A stretch of 55,180 nucleotides of DNA from Bacteroidales bacterium (lineage in GTDB: Bacteria > Bacteroidota > Bacteroidia > Bacteroidales > JAGOPY01), in assembly GCA_023229505.1 (NCBI GenBank), contig JALNZD010000028.1:1-55180 (forward strand). Direction: 5' to 3'. The translations under genes and the position numbers were made by a program. Shown in pieces: positions 18,301-27,436 of this stretch. The first letter of the stretch is position 1. Each line of letters begins with the position of its first letter. The notes beneath the pieces are model-generated. The model was not told the origin of the DNA. It did not search any database and saw only the letters and a list, made by a program, of their open reading frames with translations.

Positions 18301-19839
18301 GGAAAGTGCAAGGATCTCGCCACCGATGATTATTTTTGCGTACTTGTAATTCCTGAATTCCAGATCTTGTATCCAGCCATTGACAGTCATTTTGAGATTA
18401 TCGAACGTCGAACCATTTCCGCTAATCTCCAGTTCCAGGCTAACCGTGCCCAGGTCATCACTGCCTGAGAGTTTACCCAGTTCTATATCTGTCCCCTGGA
18501 TATAACCATCAAGAATCATTTCCCCACCTGGATCTTTTGAAGATAAACTGCCATTTATCTTTAAACTTCCCGCCTCAGAATTCACTGCCAGATCTGCTTT
18601 AAAATCATTAAAATACCCTTCATATTTGCCGCTAATGGTTGTTAAGCCCAATTGATTGACAGGAGGAGGCAGCACAATATTGGGGTTTTCAAGCGGAAGA
18701 CTGAATCCGGTAATATCTTCAGGTGTTGTTATTAGTTTTTTAATATCAAGCTTTATGTATGTGGAAGTGATATCGGGCAATCCTCTCATGCTGACATCAC
18801 CGTTGAATTCCGTAAAATCACCATGGCTGATGATTAAATCCCGCGCTGCAAAATCGCTGATCGGTCCTTCGACCAGGCCGGCGATCATAACGGGATCATC
18901 CATTTTAAATAATTCCGGGGCAAAAAAGCCAATATCGCTTAAAGTGACCATTGAGCTTCTGATTACAGAATTAATGTACACACTATCAAGAAATTCGGAT
19001 AAGCCGTTATAGCTTCCGTATAAGAATTCCAGGTCAAGGTCAAGATTGGATTTACCCATAGTTATCAGTGCATTTTTAACCCTTATTCCGGACGAACTTA
19101 CGCGAGCATCACCGGAAAGATCAAGAAGTTCAATGCCCGATTGTTCCTTGCAGGAAATGTGGTCAACAGAAGCGGCAACAGAATCCCCGATTATTGCAAT
19201 ATCTTTAAGGTTTAAAAATATTTCGGAAAATAAAAGGTTGTTATATTCTATCCCTTTGGTTAAAGATTCCGGTTGATTGCTGCGATATCCGAATGAAAGA
19301 TCATCGACAGCAAGCTCATTGCAAAAAAAACTCCAGGTTACCACTGTGTCGGAAGTAACTAAAGTATCAGACTGAAAACCCCGAAGGAAGTAAGCAAAGT
19401 TAACCACGCTGTCACCCGGATATTTTTCGAGGAATAAACCTGCGCTGTCAAGACTCACCCGTTCGAATTTAATAACATGTTGCTTTAAGGATAACCGGTT
19501 AATTTTCACTCTTAAATCATTAACCCTGATCATTTCCTGGCGACGATGATCATTTACCTGCAGTCCATGTATTTCTATAAATAAGAAATCGGATATCCTT
19601 AGTTTTTCAAGGTAAAACTCAGTATGGAATTGCTTTGATAAAAAACTGGCTGCAAGCCGGCCGGCCAGTTCCTGAAACGAAGGTGTCCGCAGGATGGAAA
19701 CCAGTGTTAGAATTCCCGTGAGAAGGATCACGATGACTAAAACTGTGGATCTCAGTATTTTTTTGATAATTTTGCCCGTAAGAACAATATTTAATGAGCA
19801 TCTATATCCTTGGCATTGAATCCTCCTGTGATGATACAT
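15343..19839 (-). CDS. TamB-like translocation/assembly protein (DUF490)
   Basis: Up to 1498 residues. An N-terminal signal anchor (KIIKKILRSTVLVIVILLTG, about 23-45) is followed by about 1100 residues of repetitive beta-strand sequence and a C-terminal DUF490 region with the features FVFSLEQLVSRRFEILEGSKISWTGDIYDAEVSIIARYRL, QAISLLVLGSF and INYMPGDRVTNEQLEVALSTQL. TamB-like proteins bridge the inner and outer membranes and are implicated in lipid transport or outer-membrane assembly. The start is doubtful: the only in-frame ATG (19839) overlaps the divergent tsaD gene by 46 bp, and the anchor begins about 22 codons later with no in-frame ATG or TTG. A non-ATG start near 19790 is possible. 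Confidence 0.88.
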   Translation of the reverse strand: MYHHRRIQCQGYRCSLNIVLTGKIIKKILRSTVLVIVILLTGILTLVSILRTPSFQELAGRLAASFLSKQFHTEFYLEKLRISDFLFIEIHGLQVNDHRRQEMIRVNDLRVKINRLSLKQHVIKFERVSLDSAGLFLEKYPGDSVVNFAYFLRGFQSDTLVTSDTVVTWSFFCNELAVDDLSFGYRSNQPESLTKGIEYNNLLFSEIFLNLKDIAIIGDSVAASVDHISCKEQSGIELLDLSGDARVSSSGIRVKNALITMGKSNLDLDLEFLYGSYNGLSEFLDSVYINSVIRSSMVTLSDIGFFAPELFKMDDPVMIAGLVEGPISDFAARDLIISHGDFTEFNGDVSMRGLPDITSTYIKLDIKKLITTPEDITGFSLPLENPNIVLPPPVNQLGLTTISGKYEGYFNDFKADLAVNSEAGSLKINGSLSSKDPGGEMILDGYIQGTDIELGKLSGSDDLGTVSLELEISGNGSTFDNLKMTVNGWIQDLEFRNYKYAKIIIGGEILALSFNGRLMINDSSLNLGFNGLVDFNGDVPEFDFKLDVEKARFYQLNLSDRSEDMDLKGHVSGDFKGIDPESFYGKISIDNLQYIENDVKYWLHHLDLTRTSYPGQPDSIRLRSDYIDGDVEGEFILNDLISQVTSLVLGTKDDLANKEIHVESPQHVTFDFSMKDISPITGLFLPFLGISPGTVITGQFDSGKKSLEVDGSTNEISVSGIKFKGVSFTGRTKADEFDFNIVISRIILQENEDGTGLDLDNFTALLASRNDSINYTIKWDNKLPESPIKGAVDGFVRFASMKSLEAGIFNGEANFNGNLWQVKEENLFTLDSSSIGIRNLNIIKGDENFVIDGKLTDHAADTLSLYFKNWSLANFNPFLESISLELSGIINGRFGIFRNESITNIFAGIKISDFSFNEVFFGDAEFRTRWLESDQALAMDLNIFSKGSTENPYKILGVNGFYYPFDKERNFDFDIVSQNLDISVLEPLLRSFSSHLAGFATGKMTLHGSNAKPLLLGRLKLQRAEMQVDYLNVVYSFSNEVVFDENQIKFNELTVYDPNSNTAVLTGGIKHNYFRDMSLDLTIKPDHFMAMDLNRYQNEVFYGRAFATGTVRLSGPFTDLSIVVDVKTDKGSKVSIPINYSVDVSQNDFIVFTSENDTSKVRNDQNVQIVGVSLDITMDVTRDADIEIFLPGNIGNIRANGAGKLRLGVNRNGYLTLNGSYIIQSGLFVFSLEQLVSRRFEILEGSKISWTGDIYDAEVSIIARYRLRTALSGLGIAMLDPDAASQKVIVNTDIRMTGNLFNPDLSFGISFPNMQEQTRQAVYSVLDTNDKGLMNQQAISLLVLGSFSSTGSGGSNPVNPAAIVSNTLSNMLSQISKDFNIGINYMPGDRVTNEQLEVALSTQLLDDRLIIDGNIDVSGSNASSQKTSSIVGDINVEYKLTQDGRFRVKAFNRSNDLSLFNDYSPYTQGVGVFYRKEFNNMEELFKRSGSAKQKKAKN

Positions 19840-20822
19840 CAGCCGCTGTCATCCGCGACAGGGAGATACTTTCCAACCTGATCGCGAACCAGGATGTTCA
19901 CCGGGCTTTTGGCGGGGTGGTCCCTGAATTAGCATCGAGGGCCCACCAGCAGAACATCATCCCGGTGGTTGAACAAGCCTTGAATATAGCAAAAGTAAAC
20001 AAAAATCAATTGCACGCCATTGCATTCACCCGTGGCCCGGGATTACTCGGCTCATTGCTTGTGGGAACCTTATTTGCCAAATCCTTCGCTCTATCGCTGG
20101 GGATACCGGTTATCGAGGTCGACCACATGGAAGCGCACATCCTGGCCCATTTTATAGAAGAGCCGGGAAACCCCCGTGAAGCCCCCGGATTTCCTTTCCT
20201 TTGCCTGACTGTTTCGGGAGGCCATTCCCAGATCGTGCTGGTCAGGGATTATTTTGACTTCACCATTGTTGGAAAAACGATCGATGATGCAGCCGGAGAA
20301 GCATTCGATAAAGCGGCCAAGATCCTTGGGCTTCCATACCCCGGCGGGCCATTGATAGATAAACTGGCCCTGGAAGGCAATGAAAATGCATTTCCTTTCC
20401 CCGAACCGGTAATACCTGGATTGGATTACAGCTTCAGCGGTTTAAAGACCTCATTTCTGTATTTTATCAGGGACCGGCTGAGGGAGGACCCTCAATTCAT
20501 TGAAAAGAACAAGACAGATCTGGCTGCATCGATTCAGAAAGTGATCGTTGATATCCTGATGAAAAAGCTGGTCAAATCATCCATTGAATATCACGTCAAT
20601 GATATTGCCATAGCAGGTGGAGTTTCGGCCAACTCAATGCTTCGCCGAACTTTACAGCAAAAAGCACTGGAACTGGGCTGGCGCGTTTTTATTCCCAAAT
20701 TTGAATTTTGCACAGATAATGCCGCCATGGTTGCGATGACAGGATATTTCAAGTACCTTAGACAAGAATTTGCGAGCCAGAGATTGTCGGCGTATGCACG
20801 GGGCGGAGAGCGAAGAGTTTAA
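19794..20822 (+). CDS. tsaD: tRNA N6-adenosine threonylcarbamoyltransferase
   Basis: 342 residues, family length. It transfers the threonylcarbamoyl group to A37 of ANN-decoding tRNAs with TsaB and TsaE. The start MSIYILGIESSCDDTS is the family N-terminus. H111 and H115 (DHMEAH) bind the metal; FLCLTVSGGHSQ, GEAFDKAAKILGLPYPGGP, YSFSGLKTS and IAGGVSANSMLR are conserved blocks. It is divergent from and slightly overlaps the TamB-like gene. Downstream comes a repeat-rich 68-bp gap and then an MDR oxidoreductase. Confidence 0.97.
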   Translation: MSIYILGIESSCDDTSAAVIRDREILSNLIANQDVHRAFGGVVPELASRAHQQNIIPVVEQALNIAKVNKNQLHAIAFTRGPGLLGSLLVGTLFAKSFALSLGIPVIEVDHMEAHILAHFIEEPGNPREAPGFPFLCLTVSGGHSQIVLVRDYFDFTIVGKTIDDAAGEAFDKAAKILGLPYPGGPLIDKLALEGNENAFPFPEPVIPGLDYSFSGLKTSFLYFIRDRLREDPQFIEKNKTDLAASIQKVIVDILMKKLVKSSIEYHVNDIAIAGGVSANSMLRRTLQQKALELGWRVFIPKFEFCTDNAAMVAMTGYFKYLRQEFASQRLSAYARGGERRV

Positions 20823-20825
20823 AAC

Positions 20826-20882
20826 ATGGAGGCAGGGAAGCGGGGAAGTGGGGAATTTTGAAATTTGAAATTTGAAATTTGG
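20826..20882. repeat. G-rich repeat and GAAATTT tandem repeat
   Basis: Two simple repeats fill the gap after tsaD: a G-rich stretch (GGCAGGGAAGCGGGGAAG) and at least three 7-bp GAAATTT-type units. The G-rich part resembles that at 50670-50707, suggesting a dispersed intergenic repeat. Confidence 0.6.
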
Positions 20883-20890
20883 AATTACAA

Positions 20891-21895
20891 ATGAAAGCTA
20901 TCATTCTACCCGAATACAATGCCAACGTCATCCGGGCGATGAAAAGCCTGCAGGTGAGCGATTTGGACATTCCAAAGCCGAAAGGGAGCCAGGTATTGAT
21001 AAAAGTAGCGGCTGCTCCCTGCAATCCGTCCGATATTGCCTTCATGAGAGGGGGATACAATATCCAAAAACCCGTTCCGGCAGTAATGGGGTTTGAATGT
21101 ACCGGAACCATTGTGGAAACCGGGGAGGATCCATTTGCCCGTCAAATGAAAAGTAAAAGGGTCAGTTGCTTTTCCCAGGGCACAGAAAACGGCACATGGG
21201 CAGAATATTTTCTGACTGATTATAAAAACTGCCTGCCTGTCAGAGATGAACTCGATGATGAGCAGGCGGCAGCGTTTTGCATCAACCCTTTTACAGCCTT
21301 TGCCTTATTCAACATGGCCATTGAAAAAAAGGCCGGGGCAATCATCCAGAACGGCGCTTCCGGCCAGGTCGGCATTTTTATAAGAACCCTCGCTAAAAAG
21401 AGACAAATACCCGTTATTAACCTGGTCAGAAAAGAAGAACATATAAAAGAACTCAGCGAAGCCGGGGAAAAGTATGTGCTTAACCTGAGCGATCCGCAAT
21501 GCGAGGCCAGCTTGCAAAAGCTTGCACTTAAAAATCACGCGACTATTGCCTTTGATGCAGTAGCTGGTGATACTTCCGGAATGATCCTCGGTGCCATGCC
21601 CCCGGGATCGGAACTTATCGTTTACGGCGGGCTGTCAGGAAAACCTGTGGGCATGATCAATCCGCTCGACATCATCTTTAAAGGGAAGACCATCAGTGGT
21701 TTTAACCTGGGTGACTGGAAAACTGAGGTTGGAGAAGATCATTTCCAGAAAGTATCGGAAGAATTGCAGGATCTGATGATCTGGGGGATACTGGCTACCC
21801 GCATCCAGGGGGTGTTTTCACTGGAAGAAGTCCAACAGGCCATGGAACAATATATTCGCAATATGTCGTCAGGAAAGATCCTCTTCCAGCCCTGA
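20891..21895 (+). CDS. MDR-family oxidoreductase, quinone oxidoreductase-like
   Basis: 334 residues from ATG 20891 (MKAIILPEYN). The frame extends four codons to a TTG inside a repeat, which I reject as the start. A GroES-like N-terminal fold (VLIKVAAAPCNPSDIAFMRG ... PAVMGFECTGTIVETG) and a Rossmann NAD(P)H domain (AIIQNGASGQVGIFIRTLAKK, about 145-165) are visible. The catalytic and structural zinc cysteines of alcohol dehydrogenases are missing, so a zinc-free quinone oxidoreductase or enoyl reductase-like enzyme is more likely. The substrate cannot be told from the sequence. Confidence 0.88.
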   Translation: MKAIILPEYNANVIRAMKSLQVSDLDIPKPKGSQVLIKVAAAPCNPSDIAFMRGGYNIQKPVPAVMGFECTGTIVETGEDPFARQMKSKRVSCFSQGTENGTWAEYFLTDYKNCLPVRDELDDEQAAAFCINPFTAFALFNMAIEKKAGAIIQNGASGQVGIFIRTLAKKRQIPVINLVRKEEHIKELSEAGEKYVLNLSDPQCEASLQKLALKNHATIAFDAVAGDTSGMILGAMPPGSELIVYGGLSGKPVGMINPLDIIFKGKTISGFNLGDWKTEVGEDHFQKVSEELQDLMIWGILATRIQGVFSLEEVQQAMEQYIRNMSSGKILFQP

Positions 21896-21900
21896 AAAGA

Positions 21901-22752
21901 TCAATACCCTTCCAGTTCAATGATCCTTTCTTCATCCCCGACCGGATAAATTATATTTCGCAGGGGATCATAGTGATAATAATATCTATCATAAGGATAA
22001 TCTTCAGGAATGTTTTCCCAGATATAGTCATTCATCAGGTAATCAAACAAATACTCAGCAGATTTTTTTCCGAACCGGCGGGCAAATTCATATACCTGCG
22101 GCATAGTAATCGTATCGATCGTATAATCAAAGCTCATCTTGCCGGATAATAGACTTTGCTTTAATGTCCCGCCCATTGCATCAAGCAGGTAATCTGACAC
22201 AAACAATACTTTGTTCTTTTTTTCGGTATTCATCCGGCCCAATTCTAACCATACATTAAAATTGATCGCATTCAGGTCGATCCCGTCGATCACGATGATC
22301 TCATCATAGACTTCTTCTTCGCTGCTGTATGGATGAATATATTCTTCAAGGGAAAACTGAGCAATATTAATGATATAGGGGGTTCCCCCGTTTTCCATCA
22401 GGGTATCGATGGAATTTCCAGGTATAACCCTGCTGTTGTAACTTTCCAGCGTTTTTCCAAAACCGGCGGTGAATTGCTCAATTAAAAGTGAATCTGTTAC
22501 AGCTCTCAAAAAAAGGCTGTTTTCTAAAAGCATACTTTCTTTCCGGAACCCTTCCATGGTGTCGAGCCCGGGTATCTCAAATTCTTTAAGATTGTATTTA
22601 TAGATGATGGATGGGCGGAGAAGGAGAAATTCACGAGGTTTGTCAGCTTCAACAAAAGACCTTGCAAGTTTTTGCTCCAGGCTACAACCAGTAAACAGGA
22701 AAAGGATCAGCGCAAACCGGTATAAAGACCGCATCAATATTAGTAATCGCAT
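21901..22752 (-). CDS. Predicted lipoprotein of unknown function
   Basis: 283 residues. The N-terminus MRSLYRFALILFLFTGC (from residue 7) is a lipoprotein signal with a lipobox ending at C23. The mature part is acidic and rich in tyrosine, with YNLKEFEIPGLD, an acidic EEEVYDEIIVIDGIDL segment and a C-terminal DYIWENIPEDYPYDRYYYHYDPL. I do not recognise a domain. It starts 2 bp after the flavodiiron gene stop and is probably cotranscribed with it. The start could be the ATG at 22752 or six codons later. Confidence 0.8.
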   Translation of the reverse strand: MRLLILMRSLYRFALILFLFTGCSLEQKLARSFVEADKPREFLLLRPSIIYKYNLKEFEIPGLDTMEGFRKESMLLENSLFLRAVTDSLLIEQFTAGFGKTLESYNSRVIPGNSIDTLMENGGTPYIINIAQFSLEEYIHPYSSEEEVYDEIIVIDGIDLNAINFNVWLELGRMNTEKKNKVLFVSDYLLDAMGGTLKQSLLSGKMSFDYTIDTITMPQVYEFARRFGKKSAEYLFDYLMNDYIWENIPEDYPYDRYYYHYDPLRNIIYPVGDEERIIELEGY

Positions 22753-22754
22753 AT

Positions 22755-23969
22755 TTATTTTTCTAATGGTTCAGCCAGGAGCGCTTCACCAAAAGCTTTC
22801 CCGTAAGCGACGGCTTGCTGCTGCTCTTCGAGGTCCGGTGTGAATTTCACAAAAACGCCTTCCCCAAAATACTTAAGCTTAAGATTATCCAGGTTTGATT
22901 TGATTAGATTCCTGCTCTCACCGGACCATCCGTACGACCCAAAACCACCGGCTAATTTGCCTTTATCCCTTAACGGATTGATTACTGAAAAAAGCTTGTA
23001 AACAGGTAAAAGGATATTCTGGTTTATGGTTGTGCTGCCCACAATAAGGGCGGCGCTTTCGGCAACCTTTTGATCCAGTTCGCCAATCGTCGATTTCTCC
23101 ATATCAAAGACTTCAGCCTCGATATCACCTGCCATCCTGATCCCCTCTGCTATTTTCTCTGCAAGCAGGCCTGTCTTATGATAAGCCGAAACAAAGGGAA
23201 TAAATACTTTGTGCCTGATTGGCAGTTCTAAATGTTCATTGGCATATTTTTCCGATAAAGTGACATATTTAAACCAATCAGTCCGTAAGACAGGACCATG
23301 GCCGGTTGCTATAGTCTTAATATCCAACGTTTTAATTCTATCAATAGCTTTTAGCATGAATTTACTGAATGGCTTTAATATGACATCAAAATAGTATTTG
23401 AAATCTTCGTCAAAATCCCCGACCAGGTCATCGAATATGGCTTCATGGCAATAATGTGCCCCGAAAGAATCGCAGGTAAAGAGAACTTTCTCCTCCGGCA
23501 GGTACGTGTACATGGTATCGGGCCAATGGAGGTTCGGGGCGCTGATAAACTGCAGGATCTTGTCACCCAGGTCGAGCATATATCCGTCTTTCACAATGAT
23601 ATACGGAAAGTCAGTATAAATCATATCCTTCAAATACCTGATCGCATTGTTTGTCCCAACCACTTTTGCATTAGGCGCGGCTTTAAGCAGATGAACCAGG
23701 CACCCGGAATGGTCAGGTTCAGTATGGTTCAAAATGATGTACTCGATTTCGGATGGGTCTGTGACCTTTTTCAACTTTTCAAGGTAAACATCCCAAAAAC
23801 CTTCCTTAACGGTTTCAATGACAGTTTTTTTCTGTGCATTGATGAAATAGGAATTATATGTAGTCCCATGCCTGGTTTCCATCACCACATCGAAGGTTAC
23901 GAGGTCGTGGTCCAGGACACCGATCCATTGAACTGAAGGACTGACGGTCAATATTTTATCGTCTTTCAC
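22755..23969 (-). CDS. Flavodiiron protein (A-type flavoprotein, FprA-like)
   Basis: 404 residues. The N-terminal metallo-beta-lactamase-like domain carries diiron ligands: NHTEPDHSG (H-x-E-x-D-H), a further histidine near PNLHWPDTM, an aspartate in FTCDSFGAH and ATGHGPVLR. The C-terminal flavodoxin domain (from about residue 255) has VFIPFVSAYHKTGLLAEKIAEG as FMN loop and ends GVFVKFTPDLEEQQQAVAYGKAFGEAL. These enzymes reduce oxygen to water or nitric oxide to nitrous oxide in anaerobes. The gap upstream (23970-24025) consists of TTATTGGTTA-type simple repeats. Confidence 0.95.
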   Translation of the reverse strand: MKDDKILTVSPSVQWIGVLDHDLVTFDVVMETRHGTTYNSYFINAQKKTVIETVKEGFWDVYLEKLKKVTDPSEIEYIILNHTEPDHSGCLVHLLKAAPNAKVVGTNNAIRYLKDMIYTDFPYIIVKDGYMLDLGDKILQFISAPNLHWPDTMYTYLPEEKVLFTCDSFGAHYCHEAIFDDLVGDFDEDFKYYFDVILKPFSKFMLKAIDRIKTLDIKTIATGHGPVLRTDWFKYVTLSEKYANEHLELPIRHKVFIPFVSAYHKTGLLAEKIAEGIRMAGDIEAEVFDMEKSTIGELDQKVAESAALIVGSTTINQNILLPVYKLFSVINPLRDKGKLAGGFGSYGWSGESRNLIKSNLDNLKLKYFGEGVFVKFTPDLEEQQQAVAYGKAFGEALLAEPLEK

Positions 23970-24025
23970 TGGTAAATAATTATTGGTTATTGGTTAATGG
24001 TTAGTGGATAATTTTTAATTTTTAA

Positions 24026-26797
24026 TTAATCAAATTCCAGCCTGATCTGTTTACCTGGTTCGTCCGGTTCCTCGGGCTCAGGTTGTTCATCTCTTGGAAT
24101 TTCATCACCTGGGATTTCTAAAGATGGAATTTCTTCGGATGTGATTTCTTCTGATAAAATATCAGTTTCCGGGATATCCTCATCCACTTCCCCGGCAGGC
24201 AATTCCATTTCATCAAGAAGTTCTTCAGCAACCGGTACTTCTTCTTCCTGCTCATAGGGCAAAGGTTCCAGCCATTTGATCCTATCAATGGCATGAGCGG
24301 AAAGCCTTCTGCCTTTTGCACGGTAACTCTTCACACCGATAAATTCCGCCACATTCACTTTTTCGTCATCCCGCTTTTTACCATTTTTCTCCTCGAATGA
24401 AAGTCCAAGCTGAGGCAGCCAGTCGAGACTAACCTCCACAAGCCGGGAATCCTTATGATCATTAAGAAAATTGACTGCTTTATCGGATAAATCGATATTG
24501 AATCTTTTCAGATAATAGTTACTCGTATTACCATCAAAATAGACCACGGAAACGACAATTTTCGGATCATATTTCAGGATGAAAAACATATCTTCATCAA
24601 AATGGGTGGAAAGATCGTAGTTGTAAAGCTTATAGACACCCGACTTATGAATGGTCATTATTTTATCATCGCCTTCAAATGCGCCGAGATAAGATCCTCT
24701 TTCATCAGCGCTGAGACGCTTGACGGATTCATCAAACCAGATGCCACGGGCGCCAAGGGTTGATACACCATGCTCTTTCTTAACAATCTGGCGGACCGGG
24801 TTTTTGGTCAGGATGTTACCCAGCGAACTCCTCCCTTTAATGGTAATCCGGCTGAAGTCGAACTCGAAAGTGGTCTTTTTCATCCTGGGTTTTGGACGCA
24901 GGAAAACCTTGAGCATCTCAGCTTCCCCGTTTGGATTGGCAGAAAAATAGATCACCTTCGATCCCGGGGACCCCTTGGTAAGATCGTATTCCTTATCCCG
25001 CGTAACGCCAACTACAGCAAATCTTTTCACATAGCAGGCACCCTTTTTCCCATCGCGGTAAATCATATTGTATATCGTCCGCTCATCATTCTTTTTATAA
25101 ACATTGATGTAGACGATATCTTTACCGGCAAAAAATTTGCTTTCCACCTTTCTGACCAGGAAAGAGCCATCTTCCCTGAACAGGATGATATCATCGATAT
25201 CGGAACAATCGCAGATATATTCATCTTTTTTTAGTGAAGTCCCGGCAAATCCTTCCTCCCGGTTGATATAGAAACGTTGGCTGGCGGCGGCCACCGAAGC
25301 GGCTTCGATCGTATCGAAGCTCCTGATCTCTGTTTTTCTCTCTTTGCCTTTTCCGTACTTCTTTTTGATCTGCTCGAAATAAAGAATGGCATAATCGACC
25401 AGGTGTTCCAGGTGGTTCTGAACTTCTGCGATCTCGTTCTCAATAGCAAGGATCTGCTCATCAGCTTTTTGCGAGTCAAACCTGGAAATCCTTTTAATTT
25501 TTATTTCGGTCAGCCGGATGATATCATCAAGGGTGATGTCCCGGAGAAGCTTCTTCCTGTGTGGCGCTAATCCTTTCTCAATAGCATCAATCACCTCTTC
25601 CCAGGTCTCACTGGTCTCTATTTTACGGTAGATCTTAAATTCGATGAATATCTTTTCGAGGTTTGAATAGTGCCATTGGTCCTTTGATTCGGTCATCCTG
25701 ATTTCAAGTTCCCGGCGGATCAGGTCGAGCGCATGCTGCGTTGAGATGCGCAGGATCTCTTTCACATCGAGAAATTGCGGTTTGCCATCTTTGATCACAC
25801 AGGCATTTGGTGAAACTGGCACTTCACATTGGGTGAAAGCATAAAGAGCATCGAGGGTCTGGTCGGGCGAGGTGCCCGGCACCAGGTGAACCATGATTTC
25901 CGCTTCAGCGGCCGTGTTATCATCGATCTTCCTGATCTTGATCTTTTTCTTATCGTTAGCCAGGACGATTGAATCGATGAGGTTAGAAGTCGTAACCCCG
26001 AACGGGATCTCATGGATGACCAGGGTTTTGTTATCCAGTTTCCTGATCCTTGCCCTGATCCTGACCTTTCCTCCCCTGACTCCATCATTATATTTAGAAA
26101 CATCAATTAGCCCGCCGGTTTGAAAATCAGGATAGATCTCAAAGTCATTTCCGCATAGAATGTCTACGCAAGCATCGATCAGTTCGAGAAAATTGTGAGG
26201 AAGTATCTTGGAAGCAAGGCCGACGGCGATCCCTTCCACTCCCTGGGCAAGTAAAAGCGGGAATTTTACCGGAAGCGTGACAGGCTCCTTGTTTCGGCCG
26301 TCGTAAGATAATTTCCAGGGTGTGGTTTTTGGGTTAAAGACAACCTCAAGGGCGAATTTCGACAACCGCGCCTCGATGTAGCGGGGCGCTGCAGAACTGT
26401 CACCGGTAAGGATATTACCCCAGTTTCCCTGCGTTTCGATAAGAAGATCTTTTTGTCCGAGCTGCACCAAAGCATCCCCGATCGAAGCATCACCATGAGG
26501 GTGGTACTGCATCGTATGCCCTATGATGTTGGCGACTTTATTGAAACGCCCATCATCCAGCTGTTTCATGGAGTGAAGAATCCTGCGCTGAACAGGCTTT
26601 AGGCCATCAATTACTTCAGGGACGGCACGTTCAAGGATAACATAGGACGCATAATCAAGGAACCAGTTCTCATATAAACCGGAAACTTTGATAATACGGT
26701 GCGTATCAGGTGACACAGTCATATCCTCGCCGGAATCCCCCGATTGAGGATGGATTTCCTCTGATTCATCCCTGATTTCATCCCAGTTATCTTCCAT
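24026..26797 (-). CDS. parC: DNA topoisomerase IV subunit A
   Basis: 923 residues. The topoisomerase IIA breakage-reunion domain is complete: LKPVQRRILHSM, HTMQYHPHGDASIGDALVQ and the catalytic tyrosine Y140 in APRYIEARLS. A coiled-coil region (about 390-480) and a C-terminal beta-pinwheel follow. The last 75 residues are an acidic tail rich in Glu and Pro with SEEIPSLEIPGDEIP-type repeats. The enzyme decatenates chromosomes with ParE, but parE is not next to it in the window; the upstream neighbour, 18 bp away, is an isochorismatase-like gene. Topo IV rather than gyrase is called from the LLIETQGNWGNILTGDSSAA form and the short pinwheel. Confidence 0.93.
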   Translation of the reverse strand: MEDNWDEIRDESEEIHPQSGDSGEDMTVSPDTHRIIKVSGLYENWFLDYASYVILERAVPEVIDGLKPVQRRILHSMKQLDDGRFNKVANIIGHTMQYHPHGDASIGDALVQLGQKDLLIETQGNWGNILTGDSSAAPRYIEARLSKFALEVVFNPKTTPWKLSYDGRNKEPVTLPVKFPLLLAQGVEGIAVGLASKILPHNFLELIDACVDILCGNDFEIYPDFQTGGLIDVSKYNDGVRGGKVRIRARIRKLDNKTLVIHEIPFGVTTSNLIDSIVLANDKKKIKIRKIDDNTAAEAEIMVHLVPGTSPDQTLDALYAFTQCEVPVSPNACVIKDGKPQFLDVKEILRISTQHALDLIRRELEIRMTESKDQWHYSNLEKIFIEFKIYRKIETSETWEEVIDAIEKGLAPHRKKLLRDITLDDIIRLTEIKIKRISRFDSQKADEQILAIENEIAEVQNHLEHLVDYAILYFEQIKKKYGKGKERKTEIRSFDTIEAASVAAASQRFYINREEGFAGTSLKKDEYICDCSDIDDIILFREDGSFLVRKVESKFFAGKDIVYINVYKKNDERTIYNMIYRDGKKGACYVKRFAVVGVTRDKEYDLTKGSPGSKVIYFSANPNGEAEMLKVFLRPKPRMKKTTFEFDFSRITIKGRSSLGNILTKNPVRQIVKKEHGVSTLGARGIWFDESVKRLSADERGSYLGAFEGDDKIMTIHKSGVYKLYNYDLSTHFDEDMFFILKYDPKIVVSVVYFDGNTSNYYLKRFNIDLSDKAVNFLNDHKDSRLVEVSLDWLPQLGLSFEEKNGKKRDDEKVNVAEFIGVKSYRAKGRRLSAHAIDRIKWLEPLPYEQEEEVPVAEELLDEMELPAGEVDEDIPETDILSEEITSEEIPSLEIPGDEIPRDEQPEPEEPDEPGKQIRLEFD

Positions 26798-26815
26798 CAG
26801 ATCTTATCCTGCTTA

Positions 26816-27358
26816 TTATTTAACCAGCTTTGAAATGGCCTTGAACTCTTCCGTTCCGGAATACCTGAGCAATTCAAACAAAACAGATTCATAAGTTGTG
26901 ATGACAGCACCCATCCTCCGCATCCGGTTTATCGCCATGTGCTTATCATTCAGCCGTCTCGATGAAACGCAATCTTCCACTATAACGGGAATAAAATCAT
27001 GTGCTAAAAGGTCGATGGCAGTCTGTAAAACGCAAACATGCGCTTCTATTCCTGTAATGATGATAAATTTTTTATTTAAGGAATCCAAATGATCCATAAC
27101 TGAGGGGTCGTCACAACAACTGAAAGCAAACTTCTCTAATGGATGTCCGGTATCGAACAATTCCTGAATCTGCTGAATCGTTGGGCCTAAGCCTTTTGTA
27201 TACTGCTCGGTAACAAGAATCGGAATTCGAAGGGCCTGTAAACCCTTGATCAGTATGCCTGAATTCAGGGCAAGGTTTTCATGACCGGAAATGAATGGAA
27301 AAAGCTTTTCCTGCATATCGATCACCAATCCGGCAGCCTGGTCTCGTAATATTCTCAT
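26816..27358 (-). CDS. Isochorismatase-family cysteine hydrolase
   Basis: 180 residues. The cysteine hydrolase fold shows a D-K-C triad: D14 in LVIDMQEKL, K75 in EKFAFSC and C108 in GIEAHVCVLQTA. EAHVCV and the VEDCVSSR segment resemble the YcaC/nicotinamidase-like group. The substrate is unknown. It lies directly upstream of parC on the same strand with an 18-bp gap and likely shares its transcript. Confidence 0.9.
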   Translation of the reverse strand: MRILRDQAAGLVIDMQEKLFPFISGHENLALNSGILIKGLQALRIPILVTEQYTKGLGPTIQQIQELFDTGHPLEKFAFSCCDDPSVMDHLDSLNKKFIIITGIEAHVCVLQTAIDLLAHDFIPVIVEDCVSSRRLNDKHMAINRMRRMGAVITTYESVLFELLRYSGTEEFKAISKLVK

Positions 27359-27436
27359 GTTACAAGTTAAAATTAATTACATTTCCTGTATATTAAGTGG
27401 TAAAGGGCAATCATAAAAAAAATAGGATATCCGCCT

